Source: Rhizobium pisi
GTDB taxonomy: Bacteria > Pseudomonadota > Alphaproteobacteria > Rhizobiales > Rhizobiaceae
Reading direction: 5' to 3'
Length of the DNA stretch: 64,000 bases
Assembly (NCBI RefSeq): GCF_003938655.1
Contig: NZ_RJJT01000004.1
Span: 1-64,000 of the forward strand
Below the pieces are notes generated by a model. The model had not been told where the DNA came from. It saw nothing but the letters and a program-made list of their open reading frames with translations, and did no database searches. Positions 52,854 to 62,599 of the stretch are shown in pieces (position 1 is the first letter of the stretch; the number at the start of each line of letters is the position of its first letter). A program made the translations under genes and the position numbers.

Positions 52854-55800
52854 ATGTCTGAGCCCTTCCAAACCTTCCTGCAGTGTTGCGTTTCGATTGA
52901 CCTAGAAGTTGATCCTGCAACCGCCAGCATCTTCGCTTTTGCGGGGGTGCGCGATGATGCTCGGCCCGCAATACTGGCAAAAAAGCGCGATCTCCTTGCA
53001 GCCCTAGATCGCCTGGAAGCAGAAGCAACTGTCGGCGTGCATCTGCTCGGCCACAACATACTTCGGCATGACTTGCCTCATCTTTTCGCGGTGCGGCCCA
53101 GGCTGGCGAAAATTCTTAGATCACCAATAGACACTCTATGGCTCAATCCGCTCGCATTTCCGCGTAATCCCTACCACCACCTGGTCAAGCACTACCATGA
53201 CGGGCGCCTGCAAGCGGGCCATATCAATGATCCTGAACTGGATGCGCGGCTGGTGTTTCAGGTATTGCGTAATCAACTCGCGGCTCTGACCCATCAGAAC
53301 GCCGACCAACCCGATGCCGTTGCAGCCTTTCATTTCCTTGCTACGAGAATGGAGAACCCAGACGGGTTCGACGCGGTGTTTCGGGAGGTTCGCGGTGCTC
53401 CTGCGCCCGAACCTCTTTTGGCAAGAGAAGCGATCTCACGGCTTCTGGCGGGGCGCGCCTGCGAGAGGCGGGTCGAGCAAACGCTGAACCGCCTATCGAA
53501 CCCGCAGCTTGGTTGGCCGATGGCCTATGCTTTGTCCTGGATCTTGGTCGCGGGCGGGGATTCCGTCATGCCACCTTGGGTACGGGCGCAGTTCCGCGAG
53601 GCTGCACTGATCGTGGGGCACCTACGCGACGCCAATTGCAAAAGCCCGGATTGCACCTGGTGTAGCGAGAAGAACGACCCGGTCCACGCGTTGTCGCGCT
53701 GGTTCGGGTTCGATGCCTTCCGCGCTGAGCCGGTGGATGATATGGGCCGCCCTCTGCAGGAGCGGATCGTCGATGAGACGATGCGCGGGTCGAGCGTACT
53801 CGGTATTCTGCCGACCGGCACCGGCAAATCGGTCTGCTATCAGATCCCCGCCCTGTCGAAGTTCGACAAGACCGGAGCGCTGACGGTGGTGATCTCGCCG
53901 CTGGTCGCGTTGATGGCCGATCAGGTGCAGGGCATGGCGCGGGCAGGAATCTCCTCTGCCGTAACCATCAACGGAATGCTTTCGATGCCTGAGCGGCAGG
54001 ATGCGCTGGACCGGGTGCGCATGGGAGAGGCGGCAATGCTGCTGATCTCGCCCGAGCAACTGCGCAGCAACTCGGTCCGATCGGTTCTCGCGCAGCGCGC
54101 GATCGGGCTGTGGGTGCTGGACGAGGCGCATTGCGTGTCGAAATGGGGCCACGATTTCCGGCCGGACTACCGCTATGTCAGCCGCTTCATCAAGGAATCC
54201 TCGGGGGATGAAGCGCCCGCGCAAGTGCTCTGCTTGACCGCCACCGCCAAACCTGAAGTGGTGCGTGACATCCGAGAGCATTTCAAGTCACGGCTTGGAT
54301 GCGAACTTTTGGTGCTGGACGGTGGCGCAGTGCGCACCAATCTCAGTTTCGAGGTCCGGCCGACGCAGCGGGGCACCAAGCTGGCCGACATCCTCGATGT
54401 GATCGAGACCAAGCTACCACAGGAGGGCGCTTCGGGTGCAGTGGTCTATTGCGCCACGCGCAGCGAGACGCAACGCGTCGCCGAGTTCCTCAAGCAGCGG
54501 GGTCTTTCGGCGGAGCGGTTCCATGCCGGACTCTCGCCTGAGGAGAAACGCGACATTCAGGAACGTTTTCGCATCGGCGAACTACGGATTATCGCTGCGA
54601 CCAACGCTTTTGGCATGGGGATCGACAAGCCCGATATCCGACTGGTGGTGCATGGCGACATTCCCGGATCACTGGAAAACTATCTGCAGGAAGCCGGGCG
54701 AGCGGGCCGCGACCGCGCTCATGCCAATTGCGTGCTGCTCTTCGCCGAAGAGGACGTCGAGCGCCAGTTCTCGCTTTCGGCCCGGTCGCGTCTGGCTCGG
54801 CACGAAATCGGCGCGATCCTGAAGGCCCTGCGGCGACTTGACGAGCGGACGAAGAAGACCGGCACCGTGGTGGCCACCTCAGGCGAAGTTGTCCGAGCTG
54901 AACGCGATCAGGAGTTTGAGCGCGACATCAACACCGACGACACCAGGGTGAAGACCGCGGTGTCCTGGCTGGAGGAAGCCACGCTGCTGAGCCGAGAGGA
55001 GAACAAGGTTCAGGTCTTTCCCTCATCCCTCAGGATCCGCAACCTGGAGGAAGTCGAGGCCATCCTGGCCAAGGCCGCGATCACCGGCACCCGTCGCAAG
55101 CAGCTTCTGGATATTACGCGCCACTTGATGAACGCGCCGCCCAATCAGGGCATTTCCACCGACGAGCTGGCCGGGATCAGCGGATTAACAGGGGGCATGC
55201 TGAACAAGGCGTTGGCCGATCTCGAGGCGCTAGGGATCGCCCGCAACGACGTCGTCGTCACGATCTTTGTCCATGTTGCAGTCGACGGTCATTCCCAGCA
55301 GCGTCTGGCGCAGGCCGCGCGGCTTGAAACGGCGCTGATTGCCCTGATGCGTGAGGCAGCCCCCGATGCCGAAGGTGCCGAAGGCATTCCCCTGCATCTG
55401 GCCGAAACCTGTCAGGCGCTCCGAAATCAGGGGTACAGCGCTGTGCGGCCCGACATCGTGGAAAAGCTGCTGCGCAGCATGGGCCGCGACGGGCGCGATC
55501 AGGATGGTGGTAAGGGCAATTTGCGGCTGCGCAAGGCTTCGCGCAACACGTTGATGGTCACGCTGCAACGGTCCTGGCAGGCATTGGAACAGACGGCAAA
55601 CCTGCGGCGGCAGGGTGGCGAACTGTTGCTAGCACACCTTCTGGGAAGGTTGCCAAAGGGCAGCCGCGGCAAGGATATCCAGGTCGAAACCACGATGGGT
55701 GATCTGCTCGCCGCCCTGACAGGAGACGCGCTGCTACGCGGCAGCGGCATTCAGGACATGACAAAACTGATGGAGCGCGCACTTCTGTGGCTGCACGAGC

Positions 55801-57956
55801 AGGAGGTGGTAACGCTGGGCAAAGGGCTAACGATTTTCCGGCAGGCAATGACGGTCCATTTGAACACCTCGGGCGGCCAGTTCACCGTGAAGGATTTTAC
55901 ACCCCTAGAGGAACACTACGTTGAGCAGACGATCCAGACCCATGTGATGGCGACCTATGCCGAAAGGGGCCTTGCTGCGATGGATCAGGCGCATCGGCTG
56001 TCCGAGGATTACTTCGTGCTGGAACGCGATTCCTTTCTGCGTCGCTGGATGCCCGGCAAGGGCGGTGAGATCCGGCGTCAAACCACTGGCAGCTCCTGGA
56101 AAGCGATCGTTGAGGCGCTGAAGAATCCAGTTCAGCAAGAGATCGTCGCTGACGACCGCGAACAGACAAACGTCCTTGTGCTGGCGGGACCGGGTTCGGG
56201 CAAGACGCGTGTTCTGGTGCACCGCATTGCCTACCTGATCCGTGTCCGCCGCGAAGACCCCCGCGGCATCCTGGTGCTGACCTACAACCGGCATGCCGCC
56301 GCCGAGATACGCATCCGGCTGCGACATCTGATCGGCGATGACGCGGCTGCAGTGACCATATCCACTTGCCACGCCCTCGCAATGCGACTGGTGGGCGCGA
56401 GCTTTGCCGGAACGTCGAGCGAGACCTCCCACGACTTCGACGGGATCGTTATGGAAGCCGTGCGCCAGTTGAACGGCGAAGGACTGGGCAAACCAGAGGC
56501 AGAGGCTCAACGTGATACGCTGATTCAGGGCTATCGCTGGATTCTGGTAGACGAGTATCAGGATATTGGCCCTGAGGAATATGCATTGATTTCCGCCGTT
56601 GCAGGCCGCTCACTGGACGATAAGGAGCTTCGCCTCAGCCTGTTTGCTGTGGGCGACGACGATCAGAACATCTACGCCTTTGCTGGGGCGTCCATCCGTT
56701 TCATCCGCCACTTCGAGGTTGACTATAATGCACGACCGATGTTTCTGGTCGAAAATTATCGCTCGACTGCGCATATCATCAGCGCCGCAAACGCAGTCAT
56801 TGCGCCAGCCGTGGCCCGCATGAAAGCCGGCCACGACATTGCCATCGATCGCAAGCGCAGCAAGGGACCGCCCGGTGGAGAGATGGCGGCGCTCGATCCG
56901 GTGGCCCATGGGCGCGTGCAGGTGTTGGACTGCCCATCCGGCGATGTGGCGCAGGCGATGGCCGCAGTCGACGAACTCGCCCGACTGTCGCGCCTTGATC
57001 CGGAGTGGAACTGGTCGCGTGCGGCGGTCATCGCTCGCGACTGGCGGCGGTTGGCGCCGGTGCGCGCCTATGCCGAAACGCTGGGCATTCCGGTCGAGAT
57101 GGCAAATGAGAGCCTCCCCAGCATCTGGCGCCTGCGAGAAATGCAGCAGTTCATCGACGTCCTGCGCCGCGAGACCACACGTTTGTTGGGCGTCCGTGAT
57201 TTGGTGGGCATGCTGAACGCGATACCGTCCAACCGCTGGACGGACCTGATCGCCGAAGGCGTCGCCGCGCTGGCGAAAGAGCTTGCGAACAAAACCATGC
57301 CCGTGCCTGACCTCGTCGAGTGGTTCGCTGAGTGGGCCCATGATGCGCGCAGCGATCAGCGCGCACTGCTGCTACTGACGGCGCATCGATCGAAAGGCTT
57401 GGAATTCGAAGATGTCGTTATCCTGAATGGCGGTTGGGACAGGCTCTCGAAGGACGAGGATCCCGATGCGCCGCGCCGCCTTTTCTATGCCGCCGTGACC
57501 AGAGCCCGACGTAGCCTTGCCATCATCGCCGAAGGACAGCATCCGTTCCTCCCGCACGGCGAAGAATATGTGCTACGCCGCGCCGCGCCGGCCATCTCTG
57601 ACGCCGTCGATTTTCCCGCTGCGCTGTATCAAGTGCCGAACCTCAAGATGGTGGATCTGTCGTGGGCCGGGCGTCTCAGGCAGGGTCATCCCTCGCTTGT
57701 CGCTATCTCGGCGGCGAAGGCCGGAGACGCAATTCATATCGTGCGCGATGGACGCACCTGGAAGATGCAGAATGCTCAGGGACAAGATCTCGGACGCATG
57801 GCCAAAAGCTGGTCGCCTCCCGAAGGACTGCGTTTCCTCCGCGGCGAAGTCGGCGCCATCGTGCGCTGGCGCAAGTCAGACAATCAGGAAGAGTTCCGGG
57901 TGCACCTTCACCGAGATGTTTGGGAAGCGGTTGTGCCGGAGCTTGTGTTCGGTTGA
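52854..57956 (+). CDS. DEDD exonuclease-RecQ-UvrD helicase fusion
   Basis: A 1700-residue protein with three enzymatic parts. Residues about 10-140 resemble a DnaQ-type 3'-5' exonuclease (D16 and E18 in SIDLEVD, LLGHNILRHDLPHL, INDPELDARL). Residues about 300-700 are a RecQ-type helicase (ILPTGTGKSVCYQIP near 320, VLDEAHCVSKWGHD near 420, LTATA, DKPDIRLVVHGDIPGSLENY, EAGRAGRD). Residues about 1090-1580 are a UvrD/Rep-type helicase (LAGPGSGKTRVLVHRIAYLI, ILVDEYQDIGPEEYALIS, GDDDQNIYAFAG, LLTAHRSKGLEFEDVVI). The rest is linking helical sequence. The activity set suits DNA unwinding and degradation of invading or damaged DNA. No partner gene is beside it; it converges on the Zorya operon. Confidence 0.87.
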   Translation: MSEPFQTFLQCCVSIDLEVDPATASIFAFAGVRDDARPAILAKKRDLLAALDRLEAEATVGVHLLGHNILRHDLPHLFAVRPRLAKILRSPIDTLWLNPLAFPRNPYHHLVKHYHDGRLQAGHINDPELDARLVFQVLRNQLAALTHQNADQPDAVAAFHFLATRMENPDGFDAVFREVRGAPAPEPLLAREAISRLLAGRACERRVEQTLNRLSNPQLGWPMAYALSWILVAGGDSVMPPWVRAQFREAALIVGHLRDANCKSPDCTWCSEKNDPVHALSRWFGFDAFRAEPVDDMGRPLQERIVDETMRGSSVLGILPTGTGKSVCYQIPALSKFDKTGALTVVISPLVALMADQVQGMARAGISSAVTINGMLSMPERQDALDRVRMGEAAMLLISPEQLRSNSVRSVLAQRAIGLWVLDEAHCVSKWGHDFRPDYRYVSRFIKESSGDEAPAQVLCLTATAKPEVVRDIREHFKSRLGCELLVLDGGAVRTNLSFEVRPTQRGTKLADILDVIETKLPQEGASGAVVYCATRSETQRVAEFLKQRGLSAERFHAGLSPEEKRDIQERFRIGELRIIAATNAFGMGIDKPDIRLVVHGDIPGSLENYLQEAGRAGRDRAHANCVLLFAEEDVERQFSLSARSRLARHEIGAILKALRRLDERTKKTGTVVATSGEVVRAERDQEFERDINTDDTRVKTAVSWLEEATLLSREENKVQVFPSSLRIRNLEEVEAILAKAAITGTRRKQLLDITRHLMNAPPNQGISTDELAGISGLTGGMLNKALADLEALGIARNDVVVTIFVHVAVDGHSQQRLAQAARLETALIALMREAAPDAEGAEGIPLHLAETCQALRNQGYSAVRPDIVEKLLRSMGRDGRDQDGGKGNLRLRKASRNTLMVTLQRSWQALEQTANLRRQGGELLLAHLLGRLPKGSRGKDIQVETTMGDLLAALTGDALLRGSGIQDMTKLMERALLWLHEQEVVTLGKGLTIFRQAMTVHLNTSGGQFTVKDFTPLEEHYVEQTIQTHVMATYAERGLAAMDQAHRLSEDYFVLERDSFLRRWMPGKGGEIRRQTTGSSWKAIVEALKNPVQQEIVADDREQTNVLVLAGPGSGKTRVLVHRIAYLIRVRREDPRGILVLTYNRHAAAEIRIRLRHLIGDDAAAVTISTCHALAMRLVGASFAGTSSETSHDFDGIVMEAVRQLNGEGLGKPEAEAQRDTLIQGYRWILVDEYQDIGPEEYALISAVAGRSLDDKELRLSLFAVGDDDQNIYAFAGASIRFIRHFEVDYNARPMFLVENYRSTAHIISAANAVIAPAVARMKAGHDIAIDRKRSKGPPGGEMAALDPVAHGRVQVLDCPSGDVAQAMAAVDELARLSRLDPEWNWSRAAVIARDWRRLAPVRAYAETLGIPVEMANESLPSIWRLREMQQFIDVLRRETTRLLGVRDLVGMLNAIPSNRWTDLIAEGVAALAKELANKTMPVPDLVEWFAEWAHDARSDQRALLLLTAHRSKGLEFEDVVILNGGWDRLSKDEDPDAPRRLFYAAVTRARRSLAIIAEGQHPFLPHGEEYVLRRAAPAISDAVDFPAALYQVPNLKMVDLSWAGRLRQGHPSLVAISAAKAGDAIHIVRDGRTWKMQNAQGQDLGRMAKSWSPPEGLRFLRGEVGAIVRWRKSDNQEEFRVHLHRDVWEAVVPELVFG

Positions 57957-58075
57957 TCGTTTGCTCGTCGCGAACGTCAGACCGATCCGATAGCTTCGCT
58001 CAGTATTTTGAAATTGTGCGTTGTGGCATCATCGCACCGTCGCGAGGGCTTTGAGCACCATTTAGCGGCACGGGG

Positions 58076-58094
58076 AGCGGCAATAATCTCCGTT
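58076..58094 (+). repeat. degenerate AGCGG-N9-CCG palindrome, copy 4
   Basis: AGCGGCAATAATCTCCGTT lies in the 254-base gap between the helicase fusion and the Zorya operon. It matches the core at 47433-47451 at 17 of 19 positions. The gap holds no gene; it is the convergent terminus of both units, so a role in transcription termination is possible. Confidence 0.5.
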
Positions 58095-58210
58095 TTACTG
58101 GCGAATTCGCGAGGCGGTCACAAGCCGCTAGGCTGTCCATTGGCCTCCCGGCAAGCTTGCGCCCAATGGCCACGCGAAGTCTTTCACGGATGGAACAGGT
58201 ATCTCCATTC

Positions 58211-61177
58211 TCACCCAACCACCTCCGCAAACAGGCCATCGACATCTCGTTCCGAAGTCGGCGGTGCCAGCATGTCTCGCGACAATGATCGCTTGCGCTC
58301 TAGTAAATCGTGCAGTTTCTGGTCGAACGATCCCGCTCCATGGGTGGGGTGGATCGCCATGGGCAGATGAATGGTAACATCTTTGGTTTGACCGATGCGA
58401 AAGGCGCGGTCGTTGCATTGATCCTCGACCGCCGGATTCCACCATCGGCTGAGGTGGATCACATGATTGGCCGCCGTGATCGTGAGGCCGATCCCCGCGG
58501 CTTTCGGCGAGAGGATGAGGAGATCGAAACCTGTCGGGGCCTTTTGGAAGGCATCGACGATCTCCTGGCGCTGTCGGCCGACCATCGTCCCATTGATGAT
58601 GGGTGGTCGTGCCGACAGATTCAGATGCTCCGCGATCGCTGCTGCAAACGTCTGCTGCATGGCTCGGTCCTCAAGAAACACAAGCGCCTTCTCCGACCGG
58701 CCGCGGATGTCCTCAAGAAGAGTGATGGCCTTCTGCACCCGAGCAGAACCGTTGATCCATGACATGCGCCAAGCTGCATCATAAGCATTGGCCTCGCCTA
58801 CGCGATCAGGATGCAACGATATTCCGCGGAGCAGATGGAGGGTTTCCAGCATGCTCTTGCGGCTTTTCGATCCCGCCCGTGCCGCTGCGACGGCTTCATC
58901 ATATGCCTTTGCCTGGCTCGCCGGCATCGCGACCGAGTATGGCATGATATGCTTGGCTGGCAGATCCTTTGCGACGTCATCCTTCATACGCCGCAACATG
59001 ATGGCGGGCGCATTGCCCTGAGGCCGATCCATCTTTGCCTTTAGCTCGGCAAGGGCCTGCGGATCTTCATCGCCATACGTGCTGGAAAAGGTCTTAAGGT
59101 CACCCAGATAGCCGGGCGCGATCCGATCCATGATGCACCATAGATCCTCCAGCCGGTTTTCGATCGGCGTTCCAGTCATGCCCAGAACGAAATCGATGTT
59201 CATCGTCTTGGCGGTGTGGCTGTTGATCGAATCCGGCGACTTCACTTTCTGCATCTCGTCTAAGATTGCGATCGAATAGGCGATTCGCGCAAAGCTGCGG
59301 TGATAAAGGGCAAGTGTCTCATAAGTCGTGAGGATCCAGTCGGCCTGTCGCATATAATCGACATCCAGCGCGTCCTCCTCGGTCCATCCGGCGCTTTTGC
59401 GAGTCTTAAGTGCCTTCAGACCAGAGCCGAATGCCTCCGCACAGGAACCAAGCCTGCCCGGCTTGAGATGGATGCCCGCCTCTTTTTTCCAGTTGTCGAG
59501 AAGGGACGTCGGAGCAACGATCAGGATGGGGCCCTGCAGCGCCCGATAGGCGCCGCGCCTCGCCGCCATGTTGTCCCTGATCCAAGCAAGAAACGCGAGC
59601 GCCTGAAATGTTTTGCCAAGCCCCATGTCGTCGGCGAGCAGCGCACCGGGCCAACCTTGCGTCCAGCAATTGCAAAGCCAGTCGAAACCCTGGAGCTGAT
59701 GCTGCTTAGGCTGTGTGCCGTTTATGCTCTGCGTTGGAAAGCCGCCGGGGATGAGCCTGCTTCGTTTCGTCAGTCTGGACTGGAAGACGAGCTCCTCCAG
59801 GTTTTGCCTGATGATCAGGACGTCATTGTCCGAATCCTCGCGAGGCGCCCTGTCACCCTGCGGCTCGCCGGAATAGGACACGCCGTCTTCATCGAGCCTC
59901 GTGAGCATCGTTCGAACATCTGTGGTTGGATAAAGCTCCTGCTCGAAATTGATCTCCTCGGAGCGGTCCTGCTCCGCCTGGTCACAGAGAACTTGCAGCT
60001 CCTCGATCTTGTCCGGAGTGGCATTGAGCGTCTTGCTGCCAATCCGAACGACGAAGTTTTCCGGCAGCCACTGGTTGGACTTTTTCTTGATCCAGGGCAG
60101 GCTTGGTTTTTGCCACAGGCCCAGGCCTTCGATCCGATCGGAATATTGCGCCGTCTCGACGAACAGGCTGGAGGCGAGCACGTCGCCGTCGTCGCCCAGC
60201 GCCGCTGCGATACGGGTGCGCGGGTTCTTCAGGAATTCTCTGCGGGCCTCGGGCGATGCTCCACGCATCTTCTTGACCACGTCAAGGGCGGTGCGCAGCG
60301 TTGGCTCCAGCAGAAGGTAGGTATTGCGGGCAACCACATAAGCCGCTTCGGTCTTGCCGGGCCGGGAGAGCGCCTGTTCGTAAAATGTGTCTTGGAGGAT
60401 TGGCGGCAGTAGCGCATCGGCATCGTTGCTGCGCTTTTCGGTGTCCGAAGCCCAAGCCAAGGCATCGTCGCCATCGGTTTCCGGCGCATCATTGCCATCG
60501 TCGACCTCGCCAAGCTCAGGCTCGATCGTGCGCGACATCAGCACCGGCAGGAAATCGGTTCCCTGAGCGGTTTCGCGGACCTCAAGGCCGAATGCGCCGG
60601 CCTGATAAATCGTCAGAGAACCCACAAACTTGTCGGCCTGCACGTCGCTGCCAAGATGAGCCTTCAACTTATCCTGAACCTGCTGCCAGAAAGGAAGGCG
60701 CTCGGCGAAGGGTTGGCCGGCGGAATTGTTGTAGTCGCGGGCAGCGATGTGGATGTCGTAGAGCGGGCGAGACAATCGTGCCCAGTCGCCACCCACGCGG
60801 AGGAAGGGGCCGTGAAAGTCCGGGGTGATGGCCCGCGAGTTCCGGTCCTGCCAGTTCAGAAGGAGGGTGCTATCGGAGTTGTCGATCCGACCGCGCATGG
60901 AAAGGCTGACCGAAAGACCGACCAGTTTGGGCACGCGCAGCATATCGGCCTGCGTTGCCGACAAAGACAAGATGAATTCCGGCTTTGCGAAGACACTATC
61001 ACCTGAAGGAACGAGGTCACCGGCTGCGACGGCATGCGATAGAAAGCGGAAGCCGTGATCTGCAGCGGCAGCCTTGTCGCCCCACTGCTGATAGGGAATT
61101 GCTTTCTTGCCGAGCAGGCCTCGCTGCTCGAACTCGATGAGAGCGCCGTTATGCTGCGGGATGCACCTGAAGCTCAT
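58211..61177 (-). CDS. zorD: Zorya type I helicase ZorD
   Basis: A 988-residue SNF2-family helicase. The C-terminal motor (about residues 500-980) has LQGFDWLCNCWTQGWPGALL, Walker A ADDMGLGKTFQ, the DExx variant AILDEMQKVKSPDS, MTGTPIENRLEDLW and the last motif RWWNPAVEDQCNDRAFRIGQ. The 500-residue N-terminal part is the ZorD-specific regulatory region. In type I Zorya, ZorD is recruited with ZorC to degrade invading DNA. It follows zorC by nine bases and is the last gene of the operon. Confidence 0.92.
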   Translation of the reverse strand: MSFRCIPQHNGALIEFEQRGLLGKKAIPYQQWGDKAAAADHGFRFLSHAVAAGDLVPSGDSVFAKPEFILSLSATQADMLRVPKLVGLSVSLSMRGRIDNSDSTLLLNWQDRNSRAITPDFHGPFLRVGGDWARLSRPLYDIHIAARDYNNSAGQPFAERLPFWQQVQDKLKAHLGSDVQADKFVGSLTIYQAGAFGLEVRETAQGTDFLPVLMSRTIEPELGEVDDGNDAPETDGDDALAWASDTEKRSNDADALLPPILQDTFYEQALSRPGKTEAAYVVARNTYLLLEPTLRTALDVVKKMRGASPEARREFLKNPRTRIAAALGDDGDVLASSLFVETAQYSDRIEGLGLWQKPSLPWIKKKSNQWLPENFVVRIGSKTLNATPDKIEELQVLCDQAEQDRSEEINFEQELYPTTDVRTMLTRLDEDGVSYSGEPQGDRAPREDSDNDVLIIRQNLEELVFQSRLTKRSRLIPGGFPTQSINGTQPKQHQLQGFDWLCNCWTQGWPGALLADDMGLGKTFQALAFLAWIRDNMAARRGAYRALQGPILIVAPTSLLDNWKKEAGIHLKPGRLGSCAEAFGSGLKALKTRKSAGWTEEDALDVDYMRQADWILTTYETLALYHRSFARIAYSIAILDEMQKVKSPDSINSHTAKTMNIDFVLGMTGTPIENRLEDLWCIMDRIAPGYLGDLKTFSSTYGDEDPQALAELKAKMDRPQGNAPAIMLRRMKDDVAKDLPAKHIMPYSVAMPASQAKAYDEAVAAARAGSKSRKSMLETLHLLRGISLHPDRVGEANAYDAAWRMSWINGSARVQKAITLLEDIRGRSEKALVFLEDRAMQQTFAAAIAEHLNLSARPPIINGTMVGRQRQEIVDAFQKAPTGFDLLILSPKAAGIGLTITAANHVIHLSRWWNPAVEDQCNDRAFRIGQTKDVTIHLPMAIHPTHGAGSFDQKLHDLLERKRSLSRDMLAPPTSERDVDGLFAEVVG

Positions 61178-61186
61178 GATCGATCC

Positions 61187-62599
61187 CTATTGGTAGTCAC
61201 TGGGCTGCAACCTCGTATTCGTCATCCGGTAAATTCGTTCGGCGACGACACGCTGCCAGCTGTAGGTTTTGGGTGAGCTATGCGTTTTAACAAGATAGCG
61301 CGAGGTTTCGATATCGTCTTTTGAAATTGTCACATCGTCCGAACTATAGCTTCTCTGATAGAGCTTTGGTGCGCCTCGCTCGGACGCATCGGACCAGATG
61401 TTCACCTTGCCATTATGGCTCCAGTCGGCGACAATTCCTTGACCAACCTCAAGGAGAAGCACTGCGTGTGTGCGCTGGATTTGTTTGGAGCCAGCACTGA
61501 CAAATGTGGCAAAGTCCACATTCTTGCCAAAACGACTACGCGCCAATCGAGCGCCATCCTCCGCGAAGACCACCCACGCGCCCCTAATGATACCTTTCCG
61601 GTGCGCGGCTTCCCAGAACGCACGTCGATATCGCCACATCTGAGCGTCGTTCGGATCCTTTACGGTGAGCCCCACAATATCAAGAAACTGCCGAAGCGAT
61701 TGCTCCGTGAGCCACGAGACGATCAATGCCTTGATTTGCGGGAAGCGTTCCCAGCGGCCGGGATAGGTTCGCGGATCTTTGAAAATCGAGACAATGAAAT
61801 TCAGGAAGATATCTTTTATCGCCTTCTCGGGCGACTTGCCGAGAAACGGTTTGATCAACGCTTCGGCTATCTCCAGATCAAGTCCCTTGAAGACAAGCTC
61901 GTTCCGGCTGTCGAGCGCGTATGATCTGACCATATCCAGGCGCCTCATATGGTCGGGCTCAGCCCCGTCGCCGAGTTGCACCAAAAGGTTTCGGGTGATC
62001 GCCTCCGTGAAGCCGGACTGCGCGTCGAGCGCACCGAACCCGAGAGATCGCATCGCGTCGGAGGGCGACATAGCCTGCCGCAACGCCAAGGCTGCGATAT
62101 TCTTGGGGCCAAGGACCGGATCGTAAAGTGCATAGTCGTTTTGATATGACGCGAACGGCTCGCCCCAACGGAGACTGCCTCGTTGTAAGATGGAGCTAGC
62201 GAGCTCAAGTCCTGGCCTGTCTGAGCGAAACTGTATCAAATATACAGCCGCGAGTGTCCGAAACAGCTTGCGCTTGTCGCTGCGATCCACCTCCTCGACA
62301 ATTCGCCTCAGGACCGCCGGGTGGTCGGCTAGTGGCGTCTTGGCCTCCCAGAGACACCAGATGGCGTCCCGGTATTCCTTTGTCGACAAAGCATCGTCCG
62401 CCAGCAACATCGGCAGCAGTCGCGCGGCGATTTCGTTGATCGAAGCCACGTCATGTCTTGCGCCATCAACAGCGCCAGTTGCGCCAATTGATCGCGCTGC
62501 TTCATGCACGTAAGTGTATTTGGGTATCACATCATGACCGGTCAGCCCGGACGCGCGGGCTGACATGCCTGTGCAAGCTTCGCGGAAGAGCCCAATCAT
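61187..62599 (-). CDS. zorC: Zorya protein ZorC (EH-signature)
   Basis: A 470-residue EH-signature protein. The diagnostic segment is YRRAFWEAAHRKGIIRGAWV, followed by HAVLLLEVGQGIVADWSHNG, whose glutamate (about 384) and histidine (about 395) give the family its name. The N-terminal 300 residues are helical. In type I Zorya, ZorC binds DNA and links the ZorAB motor signal to ZorD. Its start overlaps the zorB stop by four bases. Confidence 0.92.
   Translation of the reverse strand: MIGLFREACTGMSARASGLTGHDVIPKYTYVHEAARSIGATGAVDGARHDVASINEIAARLLPMLLADDALSTKEYRDAIWCLWEAKTPLADHPAVLRRIVEEVDRSDKRKLFRTLAAVYLIQFRSDRPGLELASSILQRGSLRWGEPFASYQNDYALYDPVLGPKNIAALALRQAMSPSDAMRSLGFGALDAQSGFTEAITRNLLVQLGDGAEPDHMRRLDMVRSYALDSRNELVFKGLDLEIAEALIKPFLGKSPEKAIKDIFLNFIVSIFKDPRTYPGRWERFPQIKALIVSWLTEQSLRQFLDIVGLTVKDPNDAQMWRYRRAFWEAAHRKGIIRGAWVVFAEDGARLARSRFGKNVDFATFVSAGSKQIQRTHAVLLLEVGQGIVADWSHNGKVNIWSDASERGAPKLYQRSYSSDDVTISKDDIETSRYLVKTHSSPKTYSWQRVVAERIYRMTNTRLQPSDYQ

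Noticed and set aside
59300..60412. 370-residue plus-strand frame opposite zorD
   Set aside because: Antisense to a clear SNF2 helicase; no motifs of its own.
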